From NCBI GenBank assembly GCA_019416775.1, contig DXWR01000068.1, forward strand, positions 1 to 28,687: 28,687 bases of DNA. Direction: 5' to 3'. This document shows, in pieces, positions 14,892 through 23,334 of the stretch. The DNA is from Oscillospiraceae bacterium. GTDB lineage: Bacteria; Bacillota; Clostridia; Oscillospirales; Ruminococcaceae. The notes beneath the pieces are model-generated. The model made no database searches and was not told where the DNA came from. It worked only from the letters and a program-made list of their open reading frames with translations. Numbering within the stretch: the first letter of the stretch is position 1; each line of letters begins with the position of its first letter. The position numbers were made by a program, and so were the translations under genes.

Positions 14892-15785
14892 TTAGATAAA
14901 GGGGTTATCCATGTTTCGGCTGGTGTACCATACATCCGGCATCCGCTGATTCGTGTTGTCGGTGTAGGTTACAGAATCCGCGCTTTCTCCTTCCCGCAGC
15001 GCTCGGGCGACCACCACAATCCGTCCATTGTTAATGTCGTAGTCACAGGTGGACAGGGTCAAGTAATGATCTGTTTCATCCCATTCCACGCTGGGATGGA
15101 AATAACTTCGCTGAGTAATCTGTTCTTTGAAGGTGTTGAAATCCCGCTGGGAAAAGTCAATGTAATTTTGATAATCGAACACATCCGCCCCAGTAGCGTT
15201 GGGATCCGCCAAAAAGGCCCCGATGACCACATAGGTTTGATCCTGATAAATAGTATCAAATTCCACGGTGCTGTGGCTTTGAGCATAGGAGGCGGAAGTG
15301 TAGTTGGTAAGTTCATGGAAAAAGCTGCCGTTGTTGGCGTTGTGGCCATACAGAATGGTGTTGTCGCTCATTCCTTCCGGGGTGATCTGGCAGCGGTAAT
15401 CAGCAAACACCGTCCCCAGCCGAGAATAGGCTCCATAAAAGCTGGTGTGGAGGTATTTGTCGTTGTCGGTGGTCTGAACCACCGCATAATGAATCACGGT
15501 ATTGGGTACTGTGATGCTTCCCACAAAATCCTGGTTAGTGGCGTAGGGTACCGCTGCTTCTTCCTGGGCCTGTTCCGGCAGAGCTTCGATTTGTTCCTGG
15601 GTAGGTTCCTGCTCCAATAACTGAGCTACCTGTTGGTTTTCGCTTTCAATTTGATGGTATTCCAATCCGTAATGCAGAAGCATACCGCCGCTGACCAAAA
15701 ACACTGCTGCACAAATCACAATTAAAATAGTCCAGATTACACGGTGCTTTTTCTTCATCACCGGTTTTTCCCCTTTGGCCCTCAT
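14892..15785 (-). CDS. Class B-type sortase, membrane transpeptidase, 297 aa
   Basis: Sortases cleave a C-terminal sorting motif and join the protein to the cell wall or to a pilin. A short basic cytoplasmic tail (1-15) is followed by one transmembrane helix (about 16-38), a Glu/Gln-rich stalk (about 45-75) and the beta-barrel catalytic domain. The catalytic triad is visible: His148 in ILYGHNANNG, Cys247 in LTLSTCDYD and Arg255 in NGRIVVVARAL. The TLSTCDY motif and the inserted helix after YGHN place it in class B. The ATG at 15785 was chosen for its GGGAGGAG site. It starts 7 nt past the cinA stop and sits 16 nt before the SpoIID-like gene. No protein with a sorting signal (LPXTG, NPXTN, PPKTG-like) is visible in the window, so its substrate lies elsewhere. 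Confidence 0.92.
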   Translation of the reverse strand: MRAKGEKPVMKKKHRVIWTILIVICAAVFLVSGGMLLHYGLEYHQIESENQQVAQLLEQEPTQEQIEALPEQAQEEAAVPYATNQDFVGSITVPNTVIHYAVVQTTDNDKYLHTSFYGAYSRLGTVFADYRCQITPEGMSDNTILYGHNANNGSFFHELTNYTSASYAQSHSTVEFDTIYQDQTYVVIGAFLADPNATGADVFDYQNYIDFSQRDFNTFKEQITQRSYFHPSVEWDETDHYLTLSTCDYDINNGRIVVVARALREGESADSVTYTDNTNQRMPDVWYTSRNMDNPFI

Positions 15786-15792
15786 AACTGAA

Positions 15793-16347
15793 TTACTCCT
15801 CCCGATAGGTAACAAATGACGAGGTTTCGGTTCCGGACAAATAGGCGTTTACCATCTGCAATGCGTTGATGCGGGCCAAAGCCTGGACTTGTTCCCGATC
15901 CTGGCCTGCCGGGGAGAGCTGGTATTTTTCCACCCAAACTCTTCCTTCACAGGCCAAGCCGATAAACACGGTGCCCACCGGCTTTTCCGAGGTACCCCCC
16001 TCCGGTCCGGCAATGCCGGTAATGGCCACATTGCAGTCCGCCCCAGACAGCTTTTCCAAGCCCAGCGCCATTTGAGCGCAGGTGTCGTAGCTGACGGCGC
16101 CGTGCTGCTCCAAGGTCTCCGGCTTTACTCCTAACAGTTTGGTTTTGATGCGGTTGGCGTAGGTTACCACGCCGCATTCAAACACCTGGCTGGCGCCGGG
16201 CAGGGTAGTGATCCAAGCCGCCAAGCTTCCGCCGGTGCAGCTTTCCCCGGTGGCGATGGTTTTGTGCTGCGCCAGCAGCTGCTCCATCACCGTTTGGTGC
16301 AATCCTAAATGTTCCGGTTCAATGATGATAATTGGCTCCCAAGCCAT
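15793..16347 (-). CDS. pncC: CinA C-terminal family nicotinamide-nucleotide amidohydrolase (PncC)
   Basis: It deamidates nicotinamide mononucleotide to nicotinate mononucleotide, recycling the NMN released by bacterial DNA ligase back into NAD synthesis. The 184-aa protein is the stand-alone CinA C-terminal domain. It has TGESCTGG (33-40, with the proposed nucleophilic Ser36), CGVVTYAN (58-65), AVSYDT and GIAGPEGGT (111-119). The N-terminal MoaB-like/ADP-ribose pyrophosphatase domain of full CinA is absent, which is the common short form. An AGGAG site precedes the ATG at 16347. It lies 55 nt after thiI without a terminator and 7 nt before the sortase gene. Confidence 0.92.
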   Translation of the reverse strand: MAWEPIIIIEPEHLGLHQTVMEQLLAQHKTIATGESCTGGSLAAWITTLPGASQVFECGVVTYANRIKTKLLGVKPETLEQHGAVSYDTCAQMALGLEKLSGADCNVAITGIAGPEGGTSEKPVGTVFIGLACEGRVWVEKYQLSPAGQDREQVQALARINALQMVNAYLSGTETSSFVTYREE

Positions 16348-16402
16348 GACAATCTCTCCTTTTTTCTTTCCATGATATCACGATTTGATCCTCATTTCGG
16401 CA

Positions 16403-17575
16403 TCAAGGATGGAGCATGGTTAAGGTAATGCCATCCATAGCCCTCTGAATGAGAGGTTCAAAATCAAAGGCGTTTTGGGCTTCCTCCACCACCTTCAGAT
16501 TCGGTTTTGTTTTGGGGTGGCGAGGAGTGAACACGGTGCAGCAATCTTCATAAGGCAGAATGGAGGTTTCAAAGGTGCCGATCTGCCGGGAAATTTGAAT
16601 AATCTCCTCTTTGTCCATCCCAATCAAAGGACGGAACACCGGCATATGCGCCACCGCATCGGTAACCCCCAAAGCCCCGATGGTTTGGCTGGCCACCTGT
16701 CCCAGACTTTCCCCAGTAATCAAGGCTTGCAGCTCATATTTTTCGCTTTCCCGCTGGGCAATTTCCATCATCAGCCGCCGCATAATCAGGGTAAACAGCT
16801 CTTCCGGACAATGTTCCCGGATGGCTTCCTGGATTTCGGTAAAGGGAACGCAGTGAAACTGAATCCGCCCGGAATACTGACTGACGATTTTACAGAGAGT
16901 TTCCACTTTTTCCAACGCCCGGTCACTGGTATAGGGGGGGCTTTGGAAGTGGATGGCGTGAAGCAAAAGCCCCCGTTTGGCCATCATATAGGCCGCCACC
17001 GGGCTGTCGATGCCTCCGCTGATCAACACCATGGCTTTTCCGGAACTGGACACCGGCATCCCACCGGCTCCCGGAGTCTGGGCTCCATGGACGTAGGCGT
17101 GTTCGTCCCGGATCTCCACCGTCACAGTCAGCTGGGGATGATGGACATCCACCTTTAAATGAGGATAGGCTTCCAGCAACGCTCCACCCAATTCCTGCTG
17201 TAATTGAGGGGAAGTGTAGGGAAACTGTTTGTCGCTGCGCTTGGCTTCCACTTTAAAGGTTTGAACATAGGGAAGCTGATCCTTCAAATATTCCACCGCT
17301 TCCTGTTTGATGACGTCCAGATTCTTCTTGGTCACCAAGGTTCTGGAAAAAGCAGAAATGCCGAAGATCTTACTGATGGCCTGGGCCATCTCGTCAAAAT
17401 CCATGTTCTCCTCTTTGGGTTCCACTCGGATGGTGGACTGACTTTTGGTGATGTTTACCTTCCCGAACTTTTTTAACCGGAATCGAATGTTCTTCACTAA
17501 AATTTGTTCAAAGGTGTGCCGGTTGAGTCCCTTCAAGGCAATCTCCCCGGTTTTAATCAAAATAGCTTCTCGCAT
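16403..17575 (-). CDS. thiI: tRNA 4-thiouridine synthase ThiI, rhodanese-less form
   Basis: ThiI adenylates U8 of tRNA and transfers sulfur to make 4-thiouridine, a near-UV sensor base. In some bacteria it also supplies the thiazole sulfur of thiamin. The 390-aa protein has an N-terminal ferredoxin-like region and THUMP domain (about 1-165) and a PP-loop AANH domain with SGGIDSP (186-192). The conserved acceptor Cys lies in EDCCTVFTPRHP (C345/C346). The C-terminal rhodanese domain of the E. coli enzyme is missing. Such forms get sulfur directly from a dedicated NifS-like desulfurase, and one is encoded 21 nt upstream. Two adjacent ATG codons occur (17578 and 17575). I take the second because its spacing from AGGAG (7 nt) is better. 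Confidence 0.95.
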   Translation of the reverse strand: MREAILIKTGEIALKGLNRHTFEQILVKNIRFRLKKFGKVNITKSQSTIRVEPKEENMDFDEMAQAISKIFGISAFSRTLVTKKNLDVIKQEAVEYLKDQLPYVQTFKVEAKRSDKQFPYTSPQLQQELGGALLEAYPHLKVDVHHPQLTVTVEIRDEHAYVHGAQTPGAGGMPVSSSGKAMVLISGGIDSPVAAYMMAKRGLLLHAIHFQSPPYTSDRALEKVETLCKIVSQYSGRIQFHCVPFTEIQEAIREHCPEELFTLIMRRLMMEIAQRESEKYELQALITGESLGQVASQTIGALGVTDAVAHMPVFRPLIGMDKEEIIQISRQIGTFETSILPYEDCCTVFTPRHPKTKPNLKVVEEAQNAFDFEPLIQRAMDGITLTMLHP

Positions 17576-17596
17576 CATCGTTCTCCTATTGGTTCT

Positions 17597-18742
17597 TTAG
17601 CGCAGTTTCGCCAACCGCTGCATTCCTTCTTCCACCCGGCGGACCAGCTCTTCCATCTCTTCTTCCGTATTTTCCGGTCCCAGACCGATGCGCAGGGCGG
17701 TGTCCGCCTCCCGATCGGTTTTCCCCAGGGCTTTCAGCACATGGCTTTTCGCCCCTTTGGCGCAGGCGGAGCCGCTGGATACACAGATGCCGTACTGCTC
17801 CAAAAAGTGAAGATTCACTTCACTGCGGATATCCTTCACCGAAAAATTCAAAATATAGGGGACACAGTGCTCGTCGCTGTGGAAGATAATCCCCTCCAAC
17901 CGGCCAAGCCTCTCCCGCAGGCAGGCGTTTAACGCCTTATAGTGCTCCAGATGGGCGGGTGCGGTTTCCATCAGCCAGCCGGCCGACGCTGCAAAGGCGG
18001 CAATTTGAGGCATAGCCTCGGTACCCACCCGCAAATTTTTCTGCTGGTGCCCGCCGTAAAGCAGGGGAACCAAACGCACTCCCTTTTTCACCGCCAGCAG
18101 GCCCACTCCTTTGGGTGCATAAACTTTGTGTCCGCTGGCGGAAAACAGATCGATGCCGGATTTGCGGAAGGAAAAGGGGATCTTTAAAAACCCTTGAACC
18201 CCATCCACATGAAACAGCACTTCCGGATCCTTGCGCTTTACCGCTCTGGCAATCTCTTCCACCGGCAGCCGCAGTCCGGTTTCGTTGTTCACCAACATAA
18301 CACTGACCAGCGCCGTTTTTTCGTCCACCGCCTGGAAAAAATCCATGGGGTCAAATTGGCCGTTGGATTTCGGGGAGATGTACTCCACTTCGTATCCTTC
18401 CTGGGCCAGCTGTTTGGTGAGTTCCAGCACCGAAGCGTGCTCAATGGCGGTGGTGATCACTTTATTCCTCTGCCGCCGCCGGGCGGTTAACCCGCCTCGG
18501 ATGGCTAAATTGTTGCTTTCAGTGGCCCCGGAGGTGAAGTAGACCTCCTCTGGCTGACAGTCCAGCCCTTTGGCCAAAGTCTCCCGGGCGCTGCGGAACA
18601 CCTTTTCCGCCTGGTAACCCAGAAAGTGCAGGGAAGAGGGGTTTCCAAATTCTTCCTGCATCACATGCACCGCCGCCTCCACTGCCTGAGGGCAGACCTT
18701 GGTGGTGGCACAATGGTCCAGATAAATCAAAGGCTTGTTCAA
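17597..18742 (-). CDS. Cysteine desulfurase, NifS/IscS-like, partner of ThiI
   Basis: This PLP enzyme removes sulfur from cysteine as a persulfide for tRNA thiolation or Fe-S assembly. The 381-aa protein has YLDHCATT at the start, TSGATESNN (70-78), EHAS with the cofactor-stacking His102, and HVDGVQ. Lys206 in SASGHKVYAPKG holds the PLP, and the mobile-loop Cys327 lies in SSGSACAKG. The short loop and the thiI neighbour match the NifZ-ThiI pair of Bacillus, so it probably serves 4-thiouridine synthesis. The most probable start is TTG at 18742: the frame has no closer ATG before the conserved N-terminus, and the ribosome binding site is weak (AAAGGGA about 12 nt upstream). It is the first gene of the leftward run. 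Confidence 0.93.
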   Translation of the reverse strand: MNKPLIYLDHCATTKVCPQAVEAAVHVMQEEFGNPSSLHFLGYQAEKVFRSARETLAKGLDCQPEEVYFTSGATESNNLAIRGGLTARRRQRNKVITTAIEHASVLELTKQLAQEGYEVEYISPKSNGQFDPMDFFQAVDEKTALVSVMLVNNETGLRLPVEEIARAVKRKDPEVLFHVDGVQGFLKIPFSFRKSGIDLFSASGHKVYAPKGVGLLAVKKGVRLVPLLYGGHQQKNLRVGTEAMPQIAAFAASAGWLMETAPAHLEHYKALNACLRERLGRLEGIIFHSDEHCVPYILNFSVKDIRSEVNLHFLEQYGICVSSGSACAKGAKSHVLKALGKTDREADTALRIGLGPENTEEEMEELVRRVEEGMQRLAKLR

Positions 18743-18788
18743 CTTTTCACGTCGTCCCTTTCACTGTTGGTGGTGATTTCAACTTCTC

Positions 18789-18817
18789 ATTATACAGGAT
18801 TGCCGGGAAAATTTCCA
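18789..18817 (-). promoter_or_regulatory. Promoter of the desulfurase-thiI-pncC-sortase operon
   Basis: On the minus strand a perfect -10 TATAAT (18794-18789) has a -35 TGGAAA (18817-18812, 4 of 6) at 17-nt spacing. Transcription would start near 18782 and give a leader of about 40 nt. Confidence 0.65.
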
Positions 18818-18837
18818 CCGCTATCGGTGAATTTTCC
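18806..18837. repeat. Inverted repeat between the divergent promoters
   Basis: GGAAAATTTCCACCG (18806-18820) and CGGTGAATTTTCC (18825-18837) are complementary except for a 2-nt bulge, with the loop CTAT. It overlaps the -35 of the leftward promoter and abuts the -35 of the ypeB promoter, so it could be an operator for both. Confidence 0.6.
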
Positions 18838-18838
18838 G

Positions 18839-18867
18839 GTATATTTTTCAATTTTCCTCCCATACTA
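18839..18867 (+). promoter_or_regulatory. Putative sigma-G (forespore) promoter of ypeB
   Basis: GTATA (18839-18843) matches the known sigma-G -35 pattern GNATR. CATACTA (18861-18867) matches the -10 pattern CATNNTA, with a 17-nt spacer. No vegetative-type promoter is apparent. Bacillus ypeB is transcribed in the forespore by sigma-G, so the match is biologically expected. Confidence 0.65.
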
Positions 18868-18897
18868 GGAGAAAATGATGATATGGGAGGAAGCCCT

Positions 18898-20247
18898 ATG
18901 AACCTTCATCTGGACCGGCGCTGTTTGATACGGCTGATTATCTTCGCCATTGCCATTCCAGCGGTGCTGGTCACCTATCTCTGCATGAATTATGCCCGGG
19001 CCGTCTCAGCGGAAAACGCCCTGGAAAGCAGCTATCTAAAAAACATCAGCAACCTGTCCGCCTATCTGGAAAACCTGGACAACGCCCTAACCAAAACCAT
19101 GTACTGCGGCACCGCTACCGCCTTTGGGGAAATGACCGCCACAGTTTGGCGGGAAGCGGGCTTTGCCAAAGACGCCTTAGCCAGTCTGCCCCTGTCCGAA
19201 CTGAATCTGGAAAACAGCTACAAGCTGCTGAGCCAGGTGGGGGACTATGCGGTGAGCTTAAACAAAACCGTTTCCCAAGGCCAAGACCTGTCCCAGGAAC
19301 AGATTGACCAGCTCTACACCTTAAAGGACTACACCCAATCTATGCGCAGCGAAATCATTCTTATTGAGGACCAGATCCGCACCGGGGCCATTTCACTAAA
19401 AAAGGTGAGCAATGCCGTTTCGAACTCCTCCGGCCAGGAGGCTCTGACCTTGGATAACTCTGCGGAAGAAATGGAAGAAAGCCTCTCCGACTACCCCACT
19501 CTAATCTATGACGGTCCCTTTTCGGATCATATCAACTCCTCCACCCCGCGGATGGTCCAGAATCAGCCGGAAATCTCCAAAGAGCAAGCCCTGGAAAAAG
19601 CCGCCGCCATCACCGGACTGTCCGCCGAGGAACTAACCGATCAAGGGGACACAGCCGGACATCTTCCCTGCTACAACTTCGGCAACGGAGAAGTCTCCAT
19701 TGCCATCACCAAACAAGGCGGCTATCTTCATTATTTGATGAACAGCCGCATCCCTCAAGGCAGTGCTATTTCAGCAGAAGACGCCGTGGCCATTGGGGCT
19801 GAGTGGCTGACCAAGCAAGGCTACGATTCCATGCAGGATAGTTACTATGAAATCAACGGCAATCGAATTACCATCAACTACGCCTACGCCCAAAACGGCT
19901 CCATTCTTTGCTATCCCGATTTGATTAAACTCACTATCGCCCTGGACAATGGGGAAGTGCTGGAAGCAGAGGCCAGCGGCTATCTGGTCAATCATCAACA
20001 GCGACTGGAACTTACCCCCTCCCTCTCTGCACAGCAGGCGGCGGAATCGTTGAGCTCTCTCTTGACAGTAGAGAATTCCCGGTTGGTGGTGATCCCCACC
20101 AGTGCGCAAAAAGAAGTATTCTGCTGGGAATTTTCCTGTACCTCCCCAAAAGAGGAACAAGTCCTGGTGTATATCAACGCCCAAACTGGAGCTGAAGAAC
20201 AGATCTTGGTGGTGTACACCGATGAAAACGGCACATTGACTATGTAA
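18898..20247 (+). CDS. ypeB: Spore germination protein YpeB
   Basis: YpeB is needed to place and stabilise the cortex-lytic enzyme SleB in the spore inner membrane. The 449-aa protein has an N-terminal transmembrane helix (about 10-35), a helical domain (about 38-200) and the highly characteristic YDGPFSDHI motif (204-212). PepSY-type repeats occupy the C-terminal half (about 222-449), with EISKEQALEKAAAITGL and SAEDAVAIGAEWL. A GGGAGG site 7 nt upstream fixes the ATG at 18898. Unlike the usual sleB-ypeB pair, no sleB is next to it: upstream lies the divergent desulfurase operon, and downstream is a terminator. It is good evidence that the organism makes endospores. Confidence 0.9.
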   Translation: MNLHLDRRCLIRLIIFAIAIPAVLVTYLCMNYARAVSAENALESSYLKNISNLSAYLENLDNALTKTMYCGTATAFGEMTATVWREAGFAKDALASLPLSELNLENSYKLLSQVGDYAVSLNKTVSQGQDLSQEQIDQLYTLKDYTQSMRSEIILIEDQIRTGAISLKKVSNAVSNSSGQEALTLDNSAEEMEESLSDYPTLIYDGPFSDHINSSTPRMVQNQPEISKEQALEKAAAITGLSAEELTDQGDTAGHLPCYNFGNGEVSIAITKQGGYLHYLMNSRIPQGSAISAEDAVAIGAEWLTKQGYDSMQDSYYEINGNRITINYAYAQNGSILCYPDLIKLTIALDNGEVLEAEASGYLVNHQQRLELTPSLSAQQAAESLSSLLTVENSRLVVIPTSAQKEVFCWEFSCTSPKEEQVLVYINAQTGAEEQILVVYTDENGTLTM

Positions 20248-20251
20248 ACGC

Positions 20252-20292
20252 AAAAAGAACGCACTCTGTTATCAGCAGTGCGTTCTTTTTTT
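20252..20292. terminator. Bidirectional terminator between ypeB and the DUF4340 gene
   Basis: A perfect 14-bp stem, AAAAAGAACGCACT (20252-20265) with AGTGCGTTCTTTTT (20277-20290), has an 11-nt loop and T-runs on both strands. Confidence 0.93.
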
Positions 20293-20313
20293 ATGGTATC
20301 ATATCGGGGGAGA

Positions 20314-21813
20314 TCACCAGTTCATGTTCACTTCTTCGCCGTTCAACAATTTTTGCAGCTCCGACTGCACCTTGTTGGTAAAGCTGGTAGAAGTAGTTAC
20401 CGCTTTGGCGCCGTTTACCGACACTACCACCGTCCGGTTGCCCACATCGTAGTAATCCACAGTATCCTTGGAACCGTCAGTGTACTGATAGGTCACCGTC
20501 ATAATAGGATCGGAAGTAACTTCGCTGCGGTTGACGGCATTGGCCTGGCAGGACATCACCAACTGATACCAGGTGGCAAAGTTGTCGCTGTCCAATACTG
20601 TGCCGTTATACTCTGCGCGGGTCTTGGTGGTAGCTTGACCGTTGTAATTGGTTTCGCCGGTGGCTACCTGGGAAAGCTGGAAGGAGTATTCGTTTCCGCC
20701 GAAGGAAATGCTCATGGCGGAGACGTTTTGAATATAAGGCACCAACGGAATGGGGGAAACAAGATCGTCGGCGGTGTAGCTCACCCAGGGCAGCAGCTCT
20801 TGATCTACCACATACACCAGGGGACTGCCGTCCCGCATGACGTAGCGGCAGGCTGTGCTGCCGGAAGTGACTTCATTGCCGATGGTCAGTTGAACGCCGG
20901 TGTCGTCCCAGCTCATAGAAACTTCTGCTGCCGGAGAAGCCAGGCCATATTCTTCCAACTGCTGCTGGGTGGGGTTGGAGGCCACCACGTCTTCTGCTTC
21001 AGAGCCAAAGATATTGAAGAGCAGATCGGCTTCCAGATCGGGATCCACCAAAGTGACCACCGGGCTGGTAAGTTCATACCGGCTGGCCACTGCCGTCAAG
21101 GTATCGTCACCGTATTTGGAGGTATCGGTGGGGGCCACTACAATATCCTCCGGCAGATCGGGACGATGAATGGTCAGATTGGTAATCACCGGGTCTTCTT
21201 CGGAACTGTACGCTTCCAGCAGGGTCCGATCTAAATAGGTATTGGGGTTAACGTCCAGCGTGGTGGAAAGGGAATTGGCCACTGCATACAGAGCCGGATC
21301 CCCCTCCAACATACAGTACTGTCCGGTAATGCCGGAAGTAGCGCTGCCGATGTACATGGTGTACACTCTTCCCCCATAAGAACCGGTCACAGTAGTGGTG
21401 GGGGTGGTCAAACCGTAAGTGGACAAATCCATGCCGGTGGTATCCTCAAACACAACGTCCAAATAGGTGGCATTGGTAAAAGTGCTCACTGCCGTGCGGA
21501 TGGTGTAGCGGTCCAGGGGCAGATCATCATAACCGTCCATGGTATAGGCAAAGCTGGCCCCTTCCTCCAAATCATCGGAAGAGCGGACAGTATAGCTGCC
21601 GTTGGCGCCCTGGACAGTGAGGTATTCCAGATCGTCCACGTTTTCGTCGATCAAACCGTTGTCCACTTCGTCTTCCACCAAAGCAGAAGTTAGGTCGCTG
21701 GTGGTGCCGTCGGTATTTTGCTGCTGGCTCAGCACCAACAACACAATCAAAGCCGCCACCAGAACTACCACGCAAACCCCGGCAATGATTAAATTGCGGA
21801 CTTTTTTACTCAT
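20314..21813 (-). CDS. DUF4340-domain membrane-anchored protein of a Gld-type ABC system, 499 aa
   Basis: The last gene of the exporter operon. It has one N-terminal transmembrane helix (about 8-30) and a large extracellular part. That part is rich in Thr, Ser, Asp and Tyr and shows the DUF4340 pattern: an early LEYLTVQGANGSYTVRS, repeated YGL-TP-TTV-like segments (near 130 and 295) and a later CRYVMRDGSPLVYVVDQ. DUF4340 proteins are regularly encoded with GldA/GldF/GldG-like ABC transporters, but their biochemical role is unknown. The ATG at 21813 lies 1 nt past the stop of the GldG-like gene, with its AGGAG inside that gene, so translation is coupled. It ends before the bidirectional terminator at 20252-20292. 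Confidence 0.8.
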   Translation of the reverse strand: MSKKVRNLIIAGVCVVVLVAALIVLLVLSQQQNTDGTTSDLTSALVEDEVDNGLIDENVDDLEYLTVQGANGSYTVRSSDDLEEGASFAYTMDGYDDLPLDRYTIRTAVSTFTNATYLDVVFEDTTGMDLSTYGLTTPTTTVTGSYGGRVYTMYIGSATSGITGQYCMLEGDPALYAVANSLSTTLDVNPNTYLDRTLLEAYSSEEDPVITNLTIHRPDLPEDIVVAPTDTSKYGDDTLTAVASRYELTSPVVTLVDPDLEADLLFNIFGSEAEDVVASNPTQQQLEEYGLASPAAEVSMSWDDTGVQLTIGNEVTSGSTACRYVMRDGSPLVYVVDQELLPWVSYTADDLVSPIPLVPYIQNVSAMSISFGGNEYSFQLSQVATGETNYNGQATTKTRAEYNGTVLDSDNFATWYQLVMSCQANAVNRSEVTSDPIMTVTYQYTDGSKDTVDYYDVGNRTVVVSVNGAKAVTTSTSFTNKVQSELQKLLNGEEVNMNW

Positions 21814-21814
21814 G

Positions 21815-23314
21815 TTACTTTCTCCTCCGCATCAGCCAGAAGGTAAAGCCGCCAGCCAGTGCCGCCAACGGAATCACAATCATAAAGATCACAAAGGTGG
21901 TAATCGCTGCCGCATTGCTGGCGTTGAAGGTTTCGCTGGTAAAGCTTACAGACGAAATGTTGATGCCGCCTTCCTGGCCGGTGAGGTCATTGATTAAATC
22001 CACCATGTATTCGTTGTTGTTGTACCGGGCATCGCTGATGACGCTGTCTGCCAGCAAGCCGTCGCTGCCCAGCACAATCACATTGGAAGTAATGGGGGTC
22101 AAGCCGTCATACCGGGTTTTTTGAGACAGCACTGCTGCGTTGTAGGTACCCACATGGTTTTGGACATAAGCGTTAGCGTCTTCCGTTTCGGAATAAGGCA
22201 CAAGAGAAGTGGTTTCGGTGCTCTGAATCAAAGAGGTGGTGGTAATGTTATCCTGGGTTTCAAACAGCAGATTCACCGGACGGGTATACATACCGATAAA
22301 GGGGAGGGTGCTGTCCCGCAGAGCAGCGGTGTGGTCTTCATCTACAATGTTCATGCCCATCACATAATTATTGTTGTAGGCATTGTTGTTGTCGGTTTCA
22401 TACATCATACCGTCCAAGCTCACTTCAATGCCCCACTCCGCCAAATAGGCATCCAGATTGGGGGTAATGGAGTTCACCGCACCAGTAGCATCATCAGTAC
22501 TTACCTGTTGAAAATTAGCTATGTAAAGCAGAGTTTTACCGAAATTGCCGCCGTTGGTCAAAAAGGCGTCGATCTGCTCCAATTCCGCATCGGTGTAATC
22601 CACCATGGGAGCGCAGATCACTACCAAATCATAGGAATCGTCCAAAGTAGTGGAAGCTAAATCCACATCGGTCATTTGGTAGTTGTTGTCCTCCAGGATG
22701 GTATTGAGGCCGGCAGAAGTGGTTTCGCTGTGGCCGGTGATTACGGCGCAGTTGGTGAGCTCATTGGCAGACACATAGCTGATCGCGCTGGTCATTACCT
22801 GTTCTGCATCGGAGAAGTACTGATAGCTGGTGTAATCGTCGTTGTATTCCGCTACCACCAGTTCGGAAGGGTCTACCACCCGGATCCGCTGAGCGCTTTC
22901 CACAATGATGTCTGCTTCCGACAGGTTGTAGTCGGCATAATTAGCGGAAAAGCTGGGGTCTTCCATCAGGTCCACATACCGCACAGTAATGTGACTGCTG
23001 TATTGGGCGTACTGCTTGATGATTTCGTTGGCCTGATAGTAATACCCATTGGCATCGGAATTGGCAAATTCATTTTCATTCATGCAGACGGTGATGGTAA
23101 TGTCTTCATCCAAACCCTGCACATATTGAATAGATTGTTCTCCCAATTGAAACCGGCTGTCATCGGTAAGATCCACGCTGCTGGGGAACAGCCCCAACAA
23201 CACTCCCACAATCACATTCACCAAGATCACCGCAACCACCACTACAATGGTGATGATGGTGGACATGGTGCCGTGCTTGAACCGGCGGGAGGATAGAAAT
23301 TTCGGTTTGTTCAT
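21815..23314 (-). CDS. GldG-like ABC transporter auxiliary protein, 499 aa
   Basis: A membrane protein of the ABC-type uncharacterised transport family (GldG/ABC_transp_aux). It has a basic N-terminus, one transmembrane helix (about 19-42), and a long extracytoplasmic region. This begins with DDSRFQLGEQSIQYVQGLDEDITITVCM and contains a GATase/Rossmann-like segment, NCAVITGHSE...YDLVVICAPMVDYTDAELEQIDAFLTNGG. A C-terminal transmembrane helix ends in RRRK (about 472-499). In Bacteroidetes GldG partners GldF and GldA in gliding and secretion. Related Firmicutes systems are of unknown function. I chose ATG 23314 because GGGAG precedes it. An in-frame ATG at 23335, overlapping the permease stop (TAATG), is a real alternative. 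Confidence 0.82.
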   Translation of the reverse strand: MNKPKFLSSRRFKHGTMSTIITIVVVVAVILVNVIVGVLLGLFPSSVDLTDDSRFQLGEQSIQYVQGLDEDITITVCMNENEFANSDANGYYYQANEIIKQYAQYSSHITVRYVDLMEDPSFSANYADYNLSEADIIVESAQRIRVVDPSELVVAEYNDDYTSYQYFSDAEQVMTSAISYVSANELTNCAVITGHSETTSAGLNTILEDNNYQMTDVDLASTTLDDSYDLVVICAPMVDYTDAELEQIDAFLTNGGNFGKTLLYIANFQQVSTDDATGAVNSITPNLDAYLAEWGIEVSLDGMMYETDNNNAYNNNYVMGMNIVDEDHTAALRDSTLPFIGMYTRPVNLLFETQDNITTTSLIQSTETTSLVPYSETEDANAYVQNHVGTYNAAVLSQKTRYDGLTPITSNVIVLGSDGLLADSVISDARYNNNEYMVDLINDLTGQEGGINISSVSFTSETFNASNAAAITTFVIFMIVIPLAALAGGFTFWLMRRRK

Positions 23315-23334
23315 AGCGTTTTGTTCTCCCTCCA

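Noticed and set aside
20278..21234. A 318-codon rightward frame opposite the DUF4340 gene
   Set aside because: It begins inside a terminator, has His/Gly-rich shadow composition, and opposes a coupled operon gene.
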